A stretch of 64,000 bases of DNA from Crossiella sp. CA-258035. GTDB taxonomy: Bacteria; Actinomycetota; Actinomycetes; Mycobacteriales; Pseudonocardiaceae. Location: NCBI RefSeq assembly GCF_030064675.1, contig NZ_CP116413.1:7531501-7595500 (forward strand), read 5' to 3'. Numbering within the stretch: position 1 is the stretch's first letter; the number at the start of each line of letters is the position of its first letter. Shown piece after piece: positions 54,875 to 64,000 of the stretch. Position numbers and translations under genes: made by a program. The notes beneath the pieces were generated by a model that had not been told where the DNA came from, made no database searches, and saw nothing but the letters and a program-made list of their open reading frames with translations.

Positions 54875-57016
54875 TCAGCCCCCGAATCCCGGGATGAGAG
54901 CGACCAGCAGGTCGATCAGCTTGATGCCGAGGAACGGCGTGACGATGCCGCCGAGGCCGTAGATCAGCAGGTTGCGCCGCAGCAGCGCGGAGGCGCTGGA
55001 CGGGGTGTAGCGGACGCCGCGCAGGGCCAGCGGGATCAGCGCGATGATGATCAGCGCGTTGAAGATGACCGCGGACATGATGGCCGACTGCGGGGTGGCC
55101 AGCCGCATGATGTTGATCGAGTCCAGCTGCGGGTAGATGGCCATGAACATGGCCGGCAGGATGGCGAAGTACTTGGCCAGGTCGTTGGCGATGCTGAAGG
55201 TGGTCAGCGCGCCCCTGGTGATCAGCATCTGCTTGCCGATCTCCACGATCTCGATCAGCTTGGTCGGGTCGGAGTCCAGGTCGACCATGTTCCCGGCCTC
55301 CTTGGCCGCGGCCGTCCCGGTGTTCATCGCCACGCCGACGTCGGCCTGGGCCAGCGCGGGCGCGTCGTTGGTGCCGTCGCCGGTCATCGCGACCAGCCGC
55401 CCGCCCTCCTGCTCCTTGCGGATCAGCGCCATCTTGTCCTCTGGCTTGGCCTCGGCGAGGAAGTCGTCCACCCCGGCCTCGGCCGCGATCGCCTTGGCGG
55501 TCAACGGGTTGTCCCCGGTGACCATCACCGTGCGGATGCCCATCGCGCGCAGCTCGGCGAACCGCTCGCTCATGCCCGGCTTGACCACGTCGGACAGCCG
55601 GATCACCCCGCGCACCAACGCTTTTCCGCCCACGGCCTCGGCCACCACCAGCGGTGTGCCGCCCTCGGCCGAGATCCGGTCCACGATCTCCTGGACATCG
55701 GCCGGGACCTCGCTGCCGTGCTCGCTGACCCAGGCCCGCACCGCGCTGCCCGCGCCCTTGCGCACCAACCGGTTCCCGATGTCGATGCCGCTCATCCGGG
55801 TCTGCGCGGTGAACGGCACCGACTCGGCCGCCGCCTCCGCCGCACTGGCTTCCGGACTGAGCCCGAACTCCCGCACGCACAGCTCGACGATGCTGCGCCC
55901 CTCCGGCGTCTGGTCGGCCAGGCTGGCCAGCCGCGCGGCCGCGGCCAGTTCGTCCACAGTGGACCCGGCCACCGGCAGCAGCTCGGTGGCCCGCCGGTTG
56001 CCGAAGGTGATGGTGCCGGTCTTGTCCAGCAGCAGCACGTCGATGTCGCCCGCCGCCTCCACCGCGCGGCCGGACTTGGCCAGCACGTTGCGCTGCACCA
56101 GCCGGTCCATGCCCGCGATGCCGATCGCGGAGAGCAGCGCGCCGATGGTGGTCGGGATCAGGCAGACCAGCAGCGCGACCAGCACGATCACCGACTGCTG
56201 CGAGCCGGAGTAGGCCGCCATCGGCTGGAGCGCCACGACCACCAGCAGGAAGATGATGGTCAGCACGGACAGCAGGATGGTCAGCGCCACCTCGTTCGGC
56301 GTCTTCTGCCGCTGCGCGCCCTCCACCAGCGCGATCATCCGGTCGACGAAGGTCTCCCCCGGCTTGGAGGTGATCTTGACGATGATCCGGTCGGAGAGCA
56401 CGGTGGTGCCGCCGGTGACCGCGGACCGGTCGCCGCCGGACTCCCTGATCACCGGCGCGGACTCGCCGGTGATGGCCGACTCGTCCACGGTGGCGATGCC
56501 GTCCACGATGTCGCCGTCGCCAGGGATGACCTGACCGGCCTCCACCAGCACCAGGTCGCCCGGCGCGAGCCGGTTGGCGGCCAGCTCCTCCACGGTCAGG
56601 CTGGTCGCCTTGGCCGCGCCCGCCACCTTGAGCCCCGGCAGCAGCCGGTAGGCCACGGTGTCGGTCTTCATCTTGCGCAGCGACTCGGCCTGCGCCTTGC
56701 CCCTGCCCTCGGCCACCGCCTCGGCCAGGTTGGCGAAGACCACGGTGAACCACAGCCAGGCCGCGGTGGCCACGCTGAACACATCGGGCTGGGCCACGGC
56801 GAAGATCGTGCTGAGCACCGATCCGGCCCAGACCACGAACATCACCGGGTTGCGCAGCTGGTGCCGGGGGTCGAGCTTGCGCAGCGCGTCCGGCAGCGAG
56901 ACCAGCAGCTGGCGCGGGTTGAACACGCCGGCCGAGACCCGGCCGGTGCGCTCGGCGTGCACGTGCTGCGCCTGCGCCGGGGTGCGCTGGGGCTGTTCAG
57001 TGGTGGGTGCGGTCAT
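54875..57016 (-). CDS. kdpB: Potassium-transporting P-type ATPase subunit B
   Basis: 713 residues. P-type ATPase motifs: TGES in [11 protein letters not shown], phosphorylation site [10 protein letters not shown], and [18 protein letters not shown]. Seven membrane helices. It hydrolyses ATP to power K+ uptake by KdpA. The first 45 residues are a Gln/Ala-rich cytoplasmic tail. ATG overlaps the kdpA stop by 4 bp. Confidence 0.97.
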   Translation of the reverse strand: MTAPTTEQPQRTPAQAQHVHAERTGRVSAGVFNPRQLLVSLPDALRKLDPRHQLRNPVMFVVWAGSVLSTIFAVAQPDVFSVATAAWLWFTVVFANLAEAVAEGRGKAQAESLRKMKTDTVAYRLLPGLKVAGAAKATSLTVEELAANRLAPGDLVLVEAGQVIPGDGDIVDGIATVDESAITGESAPVIRESGGDRSAVTGGTTVLSDRIIVKITSKPGETFVDRMIALVEGAQRQKTPNEVALTILLSVLTIIFLLVVVALQPMAAYSGSQQSVIVLVALLVCLIPTTIGALLSAIGIAGMDRLVQRNVLAKSGRAVEAAGDIDVLLLDKTGTITFGNRRATELLPVAGSTVDELAAAARLASLADQTPEGRSIVELCVREFGLSPEASAAEAAAESVPFTAQTRMSGIDIGNRLVRKGAGSAVRAWVSEHGSEVPADVQEIVDRISAEGGTPLVVAEAVGGKALVRGVIRLSDVVKPGMSERFAELRAMGIRTVMVTGDNPLTAKAIAAEAGVDDFLAEAKPEDKMALIRKEQEGGRLVAMTGDGTNDAPALAQADVGVAMNTGTAAAKEAGNMVDLDSDPTKLIEIVEIGKQMLITRGALTTFSIANDLAKYFAILPAMFMAIYPQLDSINIMRLATPQSAIMSAVIFNALIIIALIPLALRGVRYTPSSASALLRRNLLIYGLGGIVTPFLGIKLIDLLVALIPGFGG
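55952..55964. repeat. Palindrome GTCCACAGTGGAC
   Basis: Exact copy inside kdpB, encoding Ser-Thr-Val-Asp on the minus strand. Confidence 0.7.
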
Positions 57017-58671
57017 GACAGGGCCTCCGCGATGGGACCGAGGGCCAGCGCGGGCAGGAAGGTCAGCGCGGCGACGAGGACGACGGTGCCGGTGAGCATC
57101 CCGGCGAACAGCGGGCCCGAGGTGGGCAGGGTGCCCGCCGAGGGCGGCACCTTCCGTTGCTGGGCAAGGGCTCCGGCCAGGGTGAGCACGGCCAGGATGG
57201 GCACGAACCGGCCGAAGAGCATGGCCAGCCCCAGTGCCACCTGGAAGAAGTCGCTGGTGACGGTGAGCCCGCCGAAGGCGCTGCCGTTGTTGTTGCCAGC
57301 CGAGGCGAAGGCGTAGAGCACCTCGGAGAGCCCGTGCGCGCCAGGGTTGCCCAGCGCCCCTTGGGTGTCCGGCAGCGCCAGCGCGAGCCCGGCGCCGATC
57401 AGCACCACGGTCGGCATGGCCAGCATGGCGATGGCCGCGGCGGTGATCTCCTTGCGCCCCAGCTTCTTGCCCAGGTACTCCGGGGTGCGGCCGACCATCA
57501 GCCCGGCCAGGAACACCGCGATCACCGCGAGCACCAGGATGCCGTACAGGCCGGCGCCGACCCCGCCCGGCGCGACCTCGCCGAGCAGCATGTTCAGCAG
57601 GGCCACCCCGCCGCCGAGCCCGGTCATGCTGTCGTGCAGCGAGTTCACCGCGCCGGTGGAGGTGCCGGTGGTGGCCACCGCGAACAGCGAGGAGCCGGGG
57701 ATGCCGAAGCGGACCTCCTTGCCCTCCATCGCGCCACCGGCGGCCAGCGCGGCCAGCCCGTTCGGGTTGCTCTCCGCCCACCAGGCCACCGTGGTCATGA
57801 TCGTGAACAGCAGGCCCATCACGCCGATCAGCACGTAGCCCTGCTTGACGTCGTTGACCAGCTTGCCGAAGGTGCGGGTGAGCGCGACCGGGATGAGCAG
57901 GATCAACAAGATCTGGAACAGGTTGGTCCAGGAGCTCGGGTTCTCGAACGGGTGCGCGGAGTTGGCGTTGAGGATGCCGCCGCCGTTGGTGCCCAGTTCC
58001 TTGATCGCCTCCTGGCTGGCCACCGGGGCCAGCGAGAGCACGTGCTGCTGCCCGTCCAGGGTGGTCACCGTGACGCCCGCGGACAGGCTCATCACCGCGC
58101 CGAAGGCCAGCAGCACGATCGCGGCCAGCACCGACAGCGGCAGCAGGATCCGCACGCAGCCGCGCACCAGGTCCACCCAGAAGTTGCCCAGCCGGTCGGT
58201 CTTGGCCCGGACGAACCCGCGCACCACCGCGACCGCGACCGCCATGCCGACCGCGGCCGAGACGAAGTTCTGCACGGTCAGCCCGGCCATCTGCGCCGAG
58301 TGCCCGAGGGTCTGCTCCGGCACGTAGGACTGCCAGTTGGTGTTGGTCACGAAGCTGACCGCGGTGTTGAACGCGGTGGCCGGGTTGACCTCCCGGTCGA
58401 AACCGAACGGCAGCCAGTTCTGCAAGCGCTGCAACAGGTACAGCAGCACCACCGAGACGAAGGAGAAGCCGAGCACGCCGGCCGCGTAGGTGGTCCAGCG
58501 CTGCTCGGTCTCCGGGTTCACCCGAACGATCGCGTAGACGCCACGCTCCAGCCGCCAGTGCCGCTTGTCCTCGTACACCCTGGCCATGTAGTCGCCCAGC
58601 GGGCGGTAGGCCGCGGCCAGCGCCACGAGCAGGAGGCCGATCTGGATCAGACCGGTCCACAGGGAGGTCAT
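57013..58671 (-). CDS. kdpA: Potassium-transporting ATPase subunit A
   Basis: 552 residues, ten membrane helices, with the K+-selectivity loops typical of KdpA ([54 protein letters not shown]). It forms the selectivity pore and translocates K+. ATG overlaps the kdpF stop by 1 bp (TGATG). Confidence 0.97.
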   Translation of the reverse strand: MTSLWTGLIQIGLLLVALAAAYRPLGDYMARVYEDKRHWRLERGVYAIVRVNPETEQRWTTYAAGVLGFSFVSVVLLYLLQRLQNWLPFGFDREVNPATAFNTAVSFVTNTNWQSYVPEQTLGHSAQMAGLTVQNFVSAAVGMAVAVAVVRGFVRAKTDRLGNFWVDLVRGCVRILLPLSVLAAIVLLAFGAVMSLSAGVTVTTLDGQQHVLSLAPVASQEAIKELGTNGGGILNANSAHPFENPSSWTNLFQILLILLIPVALTRTFGKLVNDVKQGYVLIGVMGLLFTIMTTVAWWAESNPNGLAALAAGGAMEGKEVRFGIPGSSLFAVATTGTSTGAVNSLHDSMTGLGGGVALLNMLLGEVAPGGVGAGLYGILVLAVIAVFLAGLMVGRTPEYLGKKLGRKEITAAAIAMLAMPTVVLIGAGLALALPDTQGALGNPGAHGLSEVLYAFASAGNNNGSAFGGLTVTSDFFQVALGLAMLFGRFVPILAVLTLAGALAQQRKVPPSAGTLPTSGPLFAGMLTGTVVLVAALTFLPALALGPIAEALS

Positions 58672-58769
58672 CAGAACTTCTCCGGTCGGATCAGCGCGAG
58701 GAAAAGGTAGACCAGCAGGAAGAGCGCGACTACCCCGCCCACCAGGTTGAACACAGCGGCGGTGTTCAC
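58671..58769 (-). CDS. kdpF: KdpF small membrane subunit
   Basis: 32 residues from GTG 58769: [19 protein letters not shown] plus [13 protein letters not shown] single helix ending in the family's RPEKF tail. It stabilises the Kdp complex. The stop overlaps the kdpA ATG by 1 bp, and the start overlaps the stop of the 27-codon ORF upstream by 4 bp. Confidence 0.92.
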   Translation of the reverse strand: MNTAAVFNLVGGVVALFLLVYLFLALIRPEKF

Positions 58770-58849
58770 AGCCGCTCCAGTCCGCGCAAGGTCAGCGCCA
58801 GGACGAGGAAGCCACCGATCAGCAGCACGGCGTAGGCCAGGTCGGCCAT
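58766..58849 (-). CDS. 27-residue single-helix membrane protein upstream of kdpF
   Basis: ATG 58849 to TGA 58766: MADLAYAVLLIGGF then [13 protein letters not shown]. One membrane helix with a basic end. A GGGGAG ribosome-binding site lies 7 nt before the ATG and its stop overlaps the kdpF GTG by 4 bp, so it looks like the true first gene of the kdp operon. Similar mini-proteins occur before kdpF in other actinobacteria, by my recollection; it is not KdpF itself (no RPEKF). Confidence 0.75.
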   Translation of the reverse strand: MADLAYAVLLIGGFLVLALTLRGLERL

Positions 58850-59167
58850 CTGCGCGCTCCCCTTTCGACTAGGTCGTTCACATCGGGCGTCAGCGTGCAT
58901 CCCGGTTCCGGGCCGCTGACCGGGCCTGATGCGTCCTTGACGGCACCGACGGTGGCATTGACGTGATCTTTACGCGCCCGGTGAGCCACCTCTCGCCCGT
59001 TTTCCACCCATCGAGGGGGTCCGATGGCCGGATGCGGTTACGTTCCGCATGCGTCCACCCGGTCGGTTCACTCGTCTGAGAACAGGTCTGCTCGGCGGAA
59101 CCAACCCGACTCGGAAGTAGGTAACTTCCCTGTCCAAGGCGTGGGACCAAGCGCGAGGAGGCGCTCC
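58850..59167. promoter_or_regulatory. Divergent promoter region between kdp and asnB
   Basis: 318 bp without a gene. Minus-strand side: candidate KdpE repeats at 58937-58963 and a CGTAAAG element beside them. Plus-strand side: GAGGAGG ribosome-binding site of asnB just before 59168. A small hairpin ATGCGG ... CCGCAT lies near 59,032-59,051. Confidence 0.5.
58937..58963 (-). promoter_or_regulatory. Candidate KdpE tandem binding site
   Basis: CGTCAA occurs twice on the minus strand (58937-58942 and 58958-58963), exactly 21 bp, two helical turns, apart. This fits an OmpR-type dimer contacting direct repeats. It is about 90-115 bp before the first kdp start codon. Confidence 0.4.
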
Positions 59168-61006
59168 ATGTGCGGTGTGACCGGCTGGGTGTCCTACGAC
59201 CGGGACCTGACCACCGAGGCGGTCACCCTGCGTGCCATGACCGCCACCCTGGCCGCCCGCGGCCCCGACGGCGAGGGCCTGTGGACCGACAGGCACGCCG
59301 GGCTCGGCCACCGCAGGCTGGCCGTGCTCGACCTGCCGGGCGGGACCCAGCCGATGATCGCCGAGACCCCCGGCGGCGCGGTGGTGCTCTCCTACAGCGG
59401 CGAGGTCTACAACTACCGCGAGCTGCGCGCCGAGCTGCGCGGCCGCGGCCACCGCTTCCGCACGGTCAGCGACACCGAGGTGGTGCTCGCCGCCTACCTG
59501 GAGTGGGGCGAGGACCTGGTGGAGCGGCTCAACGGCATGTTCGCCTTCGCCGTCTGGGACCAGCGGCGGGAGCGGCTGCTGCTGGCCCGCGACCGGTTCG
59601 GCGTCAAGCCGATGTTCCTCTACCCCACCCCGGACGGCCTGCTCTTCGGCTCCGAGCCCAAGGCGATCCTGGCCAACCCGTTGGCGCGCAAGGTGCTCGA
59701 CGAGGACGGGCTGCGGGAGATCTTCGGCTTCGTCAAGGTGCCCGGCTCCGCGGTGTGGTCCGGCATGCGCGAGCTCAAGCCCGGCACGCTGGCCGTGCTG
59801 GACCGCCGCGGCCTGCGCGAGCGGACCTACTGGCGGCTGACCGCGGCCCCGCACACCGACGGCGTGCCGGAGACGGTGGCGCGGGTGCGCGAGCTGCTGC
59901 ACGACATCGCCCGCCGCCAGCTCGTGGCCGACGTGCCGCAGTGCGTGCTGCTCTCCGGCGGCCTGGACTCCAGCGTGCTCACCGCGCTGGCCGCCGAGGT
60001 GCTGCACGAGCACGGCGAGATCCCGCGCACCTTCGCGGTCTCCTTCGCCGGCGAGCAGGACGGCTTCGTGCCGCACGTGCTGCAGGACAGCCTGGACGCG
60101 CCCTTCGTCAAGCAGGTCGCCCGCTACGTCGGCACCGAGCACGCCGACCTGGTGCTCGACCACACCGAGCTGGCCGACCCGGCCAACCGGGCGGCCGCGG
60201 TGCGCGCCCGCGACCTGCCCACCGGCATGGGCGAGATGGACGTCTCCCTGCTGCTGCTGTTCCGGGCCGCCCGCGCCCGCGCCACGGTGGCCCTGTCCGG
60301 GGAGTCCGCGGACGAGGTGTTCGCCGGGTACTGGTGGTTCCACGACGAGGGCGCCCAGCAGGCCCCGGTCTACCCGTGGATCCACGGCATCGGCGGCGCG
60401 CAGAGCCAGAGCAGGCCGCTGGTCAACGCCGGGCTGGCCGCGCGGCTGGACGTGCCGGGCCACCTGCGCCAGGGCTACGCCGACGCGCTGGCCCAGGCGC
60501 CGGTGCTGGACTCCGACGACGAGCGCGAGCAGCGGCTGCGCCGGATCTGCCACGTGCACCTGAGCCAGTTCCTGACCAACATGCTCGACCGCAAGGACCG
60601 GATGAGCATGGCCACCGGGCTGGAGGTGCGGGTGCCCTTCTGCGACCACCGCCTGGTCGAGTACGTCTACAACACGCCGTGGGCGCTGAAGACCTTTGAC
60701 GGCAAGGAGAAGAGCCTGCTGCGCGGGGCCGCCGACGGGCTGCTGCCCAGGGCCGTGCTGGAGCGCCGCAAGAGCCCGTACCCGTCGACCCAGGACGTGA
60801 AGTACCTGCTCGCGGTGCAGGACCAGCTGCACGAGCTGCTGGCCCGCCGGGACACCCCGGTCTTCGAGCTGATCGAGCGGGACTGGGTGCGCGCGGTGGC
60901 CACCGCGGCGCCCGCGCACATCGACCGGGCCACCAGACAGTTCGTGGAGCGGCTGCTCGACATAACGATGTGGCTGGACATATACCGCCCCGAGATGCGA
61001 CTGTGA
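59168..61006 (+). CDS. asnB: Asparagine synthase (glutamine-hydrolysing)
   Basis: 612 residues. Starts Met-Cys-Gly: the processed Cys2 is the glutaminase nucleophile, which decides the start at ATG 59168 (GAGGAGG before it). N-terminal class-II amidotransferase (RGPDGEG, GHRRLAVLDL, YSGEVYNYREL); C-terminal synthetase with PP-loop VLLSGGLDSSVLTAL and SGESADEVFAGYWW. It makes asparagine, or amidates a specialised substrate, although no biosynthetic partners are adjacent. The frame extends 48 codons upstream without coding character. Confidence 0.94.
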   Translation: MCGVTGWVSYDRDLTTEAVTLRAMTATLAARGPDGEGLWTDRHAGLGHRRLAVLDLPGGTQPMIAETPGGAVVLSYSGEVYNYRELRAELRGRGHRFRTVSDTEVVLAAYLEWGEDLVERLNGMFAFAVWDQRRERLLLARDRFGVKPMFLYPTPDGLLFGSEPKAILANPLARKVLDEDGLREIFGFVKVPGSAVWSGMRELKPGTLAVLDRRGLRERTYWRLTAAPHTDGVPETVARVRELLHDIARRQLVADVPQCVLLSGGLDSSVLTALAAEVLHEHGEIPRTFAVSFAGEQDGFVPHVLQDSLDAPFVKQVARYVGTEHADLVLDHTELADPANRAAAVRARDLPTGMGEMDVSLLLLFRAARARATVALSGESADEVFAGYWWFHDEGAQQAPVYPWIHGIGGAQSQSRPLVNAGLAARLDVPGHLRQGYADALAQAPVLDSDDEREQRLRRICHVHLSQFLTNMLDRKDRMSMATGLEVRVPFCDHRLVEYVYNTPWALKTFDGKEKSLLRGAADGLLPRAVLERRKSPYPSTQDVKYLLAVQDQLHELLARRDTPVFELIERDWVRAVATAAPAHIDRATRQFVERLLDITMWLDIYRPEMRL

Positions 61007-61116
61007 TGAGGTAACCAGGCGAACGACCGTTCGGCGTTCCTGCCAGCCGGTTGTGCCGGTGCTTTGCCCGATCCGCTCACTACTTTGTGGTGCCCAACGG
61101 CGCTCCGTAGTGAACC

Positions 61117-61134
61117 GGGAGTAACTTTGTACTC
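61117..61134. promoter_or_regulatory. Inverted repeat upstream of the LysR-type gene
   Basis: GGAGTA-ACTTTG-TACTCC, perfect 6-6-6, about 135 bp before the ATG at 61269. A second imperfect copy (GTACTCC ... GGAGGTAC) overlaps its right arm. It may be an autoregulatory site. Confidence 0.35.
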
Positions 61135-61268
61135 CGCTCGGAGGTACGGGTACCCAAACGGTGGACTTCCACATGAGCCGTTGGTAATGTCCTCATTATG
61201 GCGTGATCCGGGGCACTTCTGCCGGACACGTTGGGGCCCTTAGCGCAGCGCGACACTGGGGAGAAACA

Positions 61269-61595
61269 ATGCACGAGCGGGAGTTCCGGGCTTTCGTCTC
61301 GATTGCGGACCTCGGCCGTATGGACCTGGCGGCGAAGTCCCTCGGGTATTCACAGCCCGCAATCAGTTACCAGATCAAGTCTCTAGAGCAGTCCCTCGGG
61401 ACCAAGCTGTTCACCCGCGATCCCGCTGGTGCCCGGCTCACCCGAGAAGGTCAGATGATCCTACCTTCGGTCCGGGCAGTGCTGATGCTGATCGACAGCA
61501 TCAAGGAGCTGTCGGTTCGCCCTGGTGAACCCAGCCCCGCCACGAGCTTCGAGTGGGCCACCAGCCAGCTCAGGAGCCAGCTCAAGTCCGGCTGA
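61269..61595 (+). CDS. Truncated LysR-type DNA-binding protein
   Basis: 108 residues from ATG 61269 (GGGGAGA before it). It contains only the LysR winged-helix part: FRAFVSIADLGRMDLAAKSLGYSQPAISYQIKSLEQSLGTKLFTRDPAGARLTREGQ, followed by the linker helix and a short tail. The effector-binding domain (about 200 residues) is absent and the frame ends in a clean stop just before a strong terminator. Stand-alone LysR HTH proteins are known in actinobacteria, so this may be a complete gene and not a fragment. Confidence 0.88.
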   Translation: MHEREFRAFVSIADLGRMDLAAKSLGYSQPAISYQIKSLEQSLGTKLFTRDPAGARLTREGQMILPSVRAVLMLIDSIKELSVRPGEPSPATSFEWATSQLRSQLKSG

Positions 61596-61616
61596 ACCAA
61601 GATCAGCTAGCGCCAC

Positions 61617-61653
61617 AAAGTGGGCGGGCCCGAACCTCGGGCCCGCCCACTTT
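61617..61653 (+). terminator. Rho-independent terminator after the LysR-type gene
   Basis: AAAGTGGGCGGGCCCGA and its exact reverse complement (17 bp) with a 3-nt loop (ACC), followed by TTTT on the + strand. It lies 22 bp after the stop and also faces the convergent mutM. Confidence 0.92.
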
Positions 61654-61750
61654 TTTGTTCAAGAGGCCAAGCAGTTCAGCCCGCGAAACAACGCGGCGGA
61701 ATCTACTTCGCCGTAAGTTGACATTTTTCCCAGGGAAACTTGGGATAGAT

Positions 61751-62620
61751 TTAACGTTGGCGCGCCACCGGCCGTCGCTGACAACTCTGGCAGAAATACG
61801 AAGACCTGTTCATAAACGGCTCGCGCACGATCAGAGTGCCACAGCGGGGGCAGGGCTGCCCAGCCTTTCCGTAAACGGCGAGCGAACGGTCGAAGTATCC
61901 CGACTGTCCGTTCACGTTTACGTAGAGTGAATCGAAGGACGTCCCACCCGCGCCCAATGCCTCGGCCATCACCGCCGTCGCGGCGCCCAGGACCTCCCTC
62001 GCGGCCGGGCGGGTCAGCGCGGCGGTCGGACGGGCCCAGTGCAGCCGAGTTCTCCAGAGAGCCTCGTCGGCGTAGATGTTGCCGATGCCGGACACCAGCG
62101 TCTGATCCAGCAGCGCCCGCTTCAGCTCGGTCCGCTTGGCCCGCAGCGCGGCCACCGCCCGTTCGAGGTCGAAGTCCGGGTCCATCGGATCGCGGCCGAT
62201 GTGCGCCACCGGGTCCGGCAGCAGCGCCCCGTCCACCTCGGCCAACTCGGCCACCGCCAGGCCGCCGAAGGTCCGCTGGTCCACGAACCTCAGCTCCGGC
62301 CCGCCGTCGGCGAAGCTGATCCGCACCCGCAGGTGCTTCTCATCCGCCGTGCCCTCGGGCTGCACCAGCATCTGCCCGCTCATGCCGAGGTGGGTCAGCA
62401 GTGCCTCGGTCCGCCCGTCCAGCTCCAGCCACAGGTACTTGCCCCGGCGCACCGCGGCGTGCAGCGTGCGCCCGGCCAGCCGGCCCGCGAAGTCCAGCGG
62501 CCCCGGCTCGTGCCGGCGGATCGCCCTCGGGTGCAGCACCTCGACCGCGGCCACCGTGCGACCGACCACGTGCCGGTCCAGGCCCAGCCGGACGACCTCC
62601 ACCTCGGGCAGCTCAGGCAC
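61751..62620 (-). CDS. mutM: Formamidopyrimidine-DNA glycosylase (Fpg)
   Basis: 289 residues from GTG 62620. The start is fixed by function: after Met removal the catalytic Pro2 begins PELPEVE. H2TH domain ([19 protein letters not shown]) and C-terminal zinc finger ([25 protein letters not shown]). It excises 8-oxoguanine and cleaves the abasic site. It sits after rnc as usual, but acyP/smc, which normally follow, have been moved 30 kb away. Confidence 0.96.
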   Translation of the reverse strand: MPELPEVEVVRLGLDRHVVGRTVAAVEVLHPRAIRRHEPGPLDFAGRLAGRTLHAAVRRGKYLWLELDGRTEALLTHLGMSGQMLVQPEGTADEKHLRVRISFADGGPELRFVDQRTFGGLAVAELAEVDGALLPDPVAHIGRDPMDPDFDLERAVAALRAKRTELKRALLDQTLVSGIGNIYADEALWRTRLHWARPTAALTRPAAREVLGAATAVMAEALGAGGTSFDSLYVNVNGQSGYFDRSLAVYGKAGQPCPRCGTLIVREPFMNRSSYFCQSCQRRPVARQR

Positions 62621-62776
62621 TCCGACTCCCTCCGCGCGCTCCACCCTCTGGGCGAGTCGTTGACAACGCTGTTGAGAAACCCACCCGCGCCGCCCCGGAA
62701 CGCCCGTACCGGCCCCTGAGAGGCCCGTAGACGTACGAAACCTAGCTGGCGGGAGTGGTCTACCGCAGGAAAACAG

Positions 62777-62810
62777 CAAAGACGCGTCAAGTCACCTTGA
62801 CGCGTCTTTG
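62777..62810 (-). terminator. Rho-independent terminator after rnc
   Basis: CAAAGACGCGTCAAG pairs perfectly with CTTGACGCGTCTTTG (15 bp) around a 4-nt loop. On the minus strand it is followed by a GCTGTTTTCC tract. It lies 27 bp downstream of the rnc stop. Confidence 0.88.
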
Positions 62811-62837
62811 AGTGAAGCCAGCCAGTGTCAGGCCGGG

Positions 62838-63641
62838 TTAGTGCGCGGCCTTGCCGTTGCCGTTGCCCTCCGGCTTGCCGGTCTCGCCGCCCGCCGCGGC
62901 CGCCTTCTCCTCGGCGGCCACCCGTACCTGCTCGGACAGCGTGCGCCAGGCCGCCTCGGCGGCCTTCTGCTCGGCTTCCTTCTTGGTCCGGCCGTCGCCG
63001 TTGCCCAGCGGTCGCCCGCCGACCAGCACCGTCGCCTCGAACTCCTTGCGGTGGTCCGGCCCTGACTCGTCCACCCGGTACTCGGGCACGCCGAGCGCGG
63101 CAGCGGCGGTCAGCTCCTGGAGGCTGGTCTTCCAGTCCAGGCCGGCGCCCCGCAGCGGGGCCTCGGCCAGCGGCCGGTCGAACAACCGGTGCACCAGGGC
63201 ACGCGCGGCCTCCACCCCGTGTTGCAGGTAGACCGCGCCGATCACGGCTTCCAGCCCGTCGGCCAGGATGCTCGCCTTGTCCCGGCCGCCGGTGAGTTCC
63301 TCGCCCTTGCCCAGCAGCAGGTGCGCACCCAGCCCGCCGGGGCCCAGCTCACGAGCCACCCCGGCCAGCGCGTGCATGTTCACCACGCTGGCCCGGAGCT
63401 TCGCGAGCTGGCCCTCCGGCAGATCCAGATGCGTTCGGTACAGGTGATCGGTGATCACCAGTCCGAGCACCGCGTCCCCCAGGAACTCAAGCCGTTCGTT
63501 GGGGGGCAACCCACCGTTCTCGTACGCGTACGAGCGGTGGGTCAGCGAGAGGGTGAGCAGCTCGGCGTCGAGATCGACGCCGAGCGCCTTCAGCAGCAGG
63601 CTGCGGTCACTTGGCTGGCCTCGGGATCCCTTGCTTCCCAT
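62838..63641 (-). CDS. rnc: Ribonuclease III
   Basis: 267 residues from ATG 63641. RNase III catalytic signature [21 protein letters not shown], second acidic site [12 protein letters not shown], and C-terminal dsRNA-binding domain ([22 protein letters not shown] ... [18 protein letters not shown]). The last 25 residues are Ala/Gly/Glu-rich. It processes rRNA precursors and other double-stranded RNA. It starts 14 bp after the rpmF stop. Confidence 0.96.
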   Translation of the reverse strand: MGSKGSRGQPSDRSLLLKALGVDLDAELLTLSLTHRSYAYENGGLPPNERLEFLGDAVLGLVITDHLYRTHLDLPEGQLAKLRASVVNMHALAGVARELGPGGLGAHLLLGKGEELTGGRDKASILADGLEAVIGAVYLQHGVEAARALVHRLFDRPLAEAPLRGAGLDWKTSLQELTAAAALGVPEYRVDESGPDHRKEFEATVLVGGRPLGNGDGRTKKEAEQKAAEAAWRTLSEQVRVAAEEKAAAAGGETGKPEGNGNGKAAH

Positions 63642-63655
63642 GCCCGCCCGCCCGA

Positions 63656-63838
63656 TCAGGCCGGCCGGGCGACCTGGCGGCCGTCGTACTGGCCACAGGT
63701 GGGGCATGCGGTGTGCGGGAGCTTCGGCTTGCGGCACGCACGGTTCTCGCAGGCGACCAGCGTCGGCGCGGTGGCCTTCCACTGGGCCCGCCGCGAACGC
63801 GTGTTGGACCGCGACATACGGCGCTTCGGAGCGGCCAC
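63656..63838 (-). CDS. rpmF: 50S ribosomal protein L32
   Basis: 60 residues: [19 protein letters not shown] and a zinc-ribbon-type Cys set (C30, C35, C45, C48: [17 protein letters not shown]). It is the Cys-containing (zinc-binding) form of L32. It lies between DUF177 (2 bp) and rnc (14 bp), the standard order. Confidence 0.97.
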   Translation of the reverse strand: MAAPKRRMSRSNTRSRRAQWKATAPTLVACENRACRKPKLPHTACPTCGQYDGRQVARPA

Positions 63839-63840
63839 GA

Positions 63841-64000
63841 CTAGTTCTCCTCCTCGGTCCCGCCGAACCGCTTCTGCAACGCGGCCCAGCGAGGATCCAT
63901 CGTCTCATGCGTGTGGTTCGGGCCGAGATCGGCCCACTTGCCGCCGCACTCCGGACACAATCCCTTGCAGTCCGGGGTGCACAGCGGCGAGGACGGCAGC
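63841..64000 (-). CDS. DUF177 (YceD) protein, 5' part outside window
   Basis: The last 52 codons only, ending EEEN. They carry [24 protein letters not shown], the Cys-rich C-terminal signature of DUF177/YceD, and [11 protein letters not shown]. In plants and bacteria the family is linked to 23S rRNA accumulation. It is the usual upstream partner of rpmF. Confidence 0.9.
   Translation of the reverse strand, partial: LPSSPLCTPDCKGLCPECGGKWADLGPNHTHETMDPRWAALQKRFGGTEEEN

Noticed and set aside
59024-59167. N-terminal extension of asparagine synthase
   Set aside because: Class-II amidotransferases need Cys at position 2; only ATG 59168 gives this.
58850-59167. c-di-AMP (ydaO-type) riboswitch before kdp
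   Set aside because: I could not find the conserved elements or pairing of that riboswitch; a KdpE-type direct repeat is the better explanation.
61269-61595. LysR-type gene as a broken pseudogene
   Set aside because: There is no trace of an effector domain in any frame downstream; a strong terminator follows 22 bp after the stop, so a naturally short regulator is more likely.

Overview
This window is a GC-rich (roughly 70% or more), gene-dense actinobacterial chromosome segment. Strong third-position G/C bias, many GTG starts, 4-bp ATGA/GTGA overlaps and gene content all point to a member of the Pseudonocardiales. The genus is an inference and is not fixed by the sequence.

Backbone. Most of the minus strand carries the conserved actinobacterial block yceD(DUF177)-rpmF-rnc-mutM ... 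acyP-wHTH-smc ... ftsY ... amtB-glnB-glnD ... ffh-amidohydrolase ... rpsP-khpA-rimM-trmD-rplS-lepB-rnhB-DUF2469-yraN-yifB. It includes both protein halves of the SRP pathway (ffh, ftsY), the PII nitrogen-signalling set (amtB, glnB, glnD), ribosomal proteins and their maturation factors, signal peptidase I, RNase HII and III, Fpg and SMC. All of these frames read cleanly.

Insertions into the backbone. (a) 7.0-9.8 kb: a lone pxpA and two CPBP membrane proteases. (b) 17.6-19.3 kb: a divergent TetR/oxidoreductase pair around a perfect palindrome. (c) 20.7-27.2 kb: a secreted-domain protein, anmK with a sodium/solute symporter (cell-wall sugar recycling), an LppU-like protein, an FAD oxidoreductase and a Pro/Gly-rich membrane protein. 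(d) 31.8-61.6 kb: a large accessory region splitting mutM from acyP/smc.

The accessory region holds a CAP-domain secreted protein with two small partners, then a phage-tail-like extracellular contractile injection system (eCIS) on the minus strand from 49.6 to 34.8 kb: sheath, tube, gp26-like protein, linker protein, DUF4255 cap, AAA ATPase, small protein, DUF4157 metalloprotease-like protein, baseplate protein, tail protein and DUF6519 protein. Next comes an excisionase-like antitoxin with a PIN toxin, then the complete kdp potassium-uptake operon with its sensor and regulator (a 27-codon ORF, kdpF, A, B, C, D, E), asnB, and a short LysR-type DNA-binding protein.

Main observation. The eCIS looks dead or dying. 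Its baseplate gene carries a 1-nt frameshift (near 39,740) and begins in mid-protein, where the DUF4157 gene runs into it out of frame (near 40,738). Its DUF6519 gene carries an in-frame amber codon (35,171-35,173). No spike, gp25, LysM hub or second tube gene is visible. The neighbouring PIN toxin is also frameshifted while its antitoxin is intact. Four lesions in about 16 kb, against none seen in the rest of the window, suggest relaxed selection rather than random sequencing error.

Other notable points are a four-module, internally duplicated protein of unknown function next to the eCIS, a recurring 13-bp palindrome GTCCACWGTGGAC that overlaps the actinobacterial DnaA-box core, and a strongly G-biased 0.5-kb gap with a G-quadruplex-type motif between yraN and yifB.
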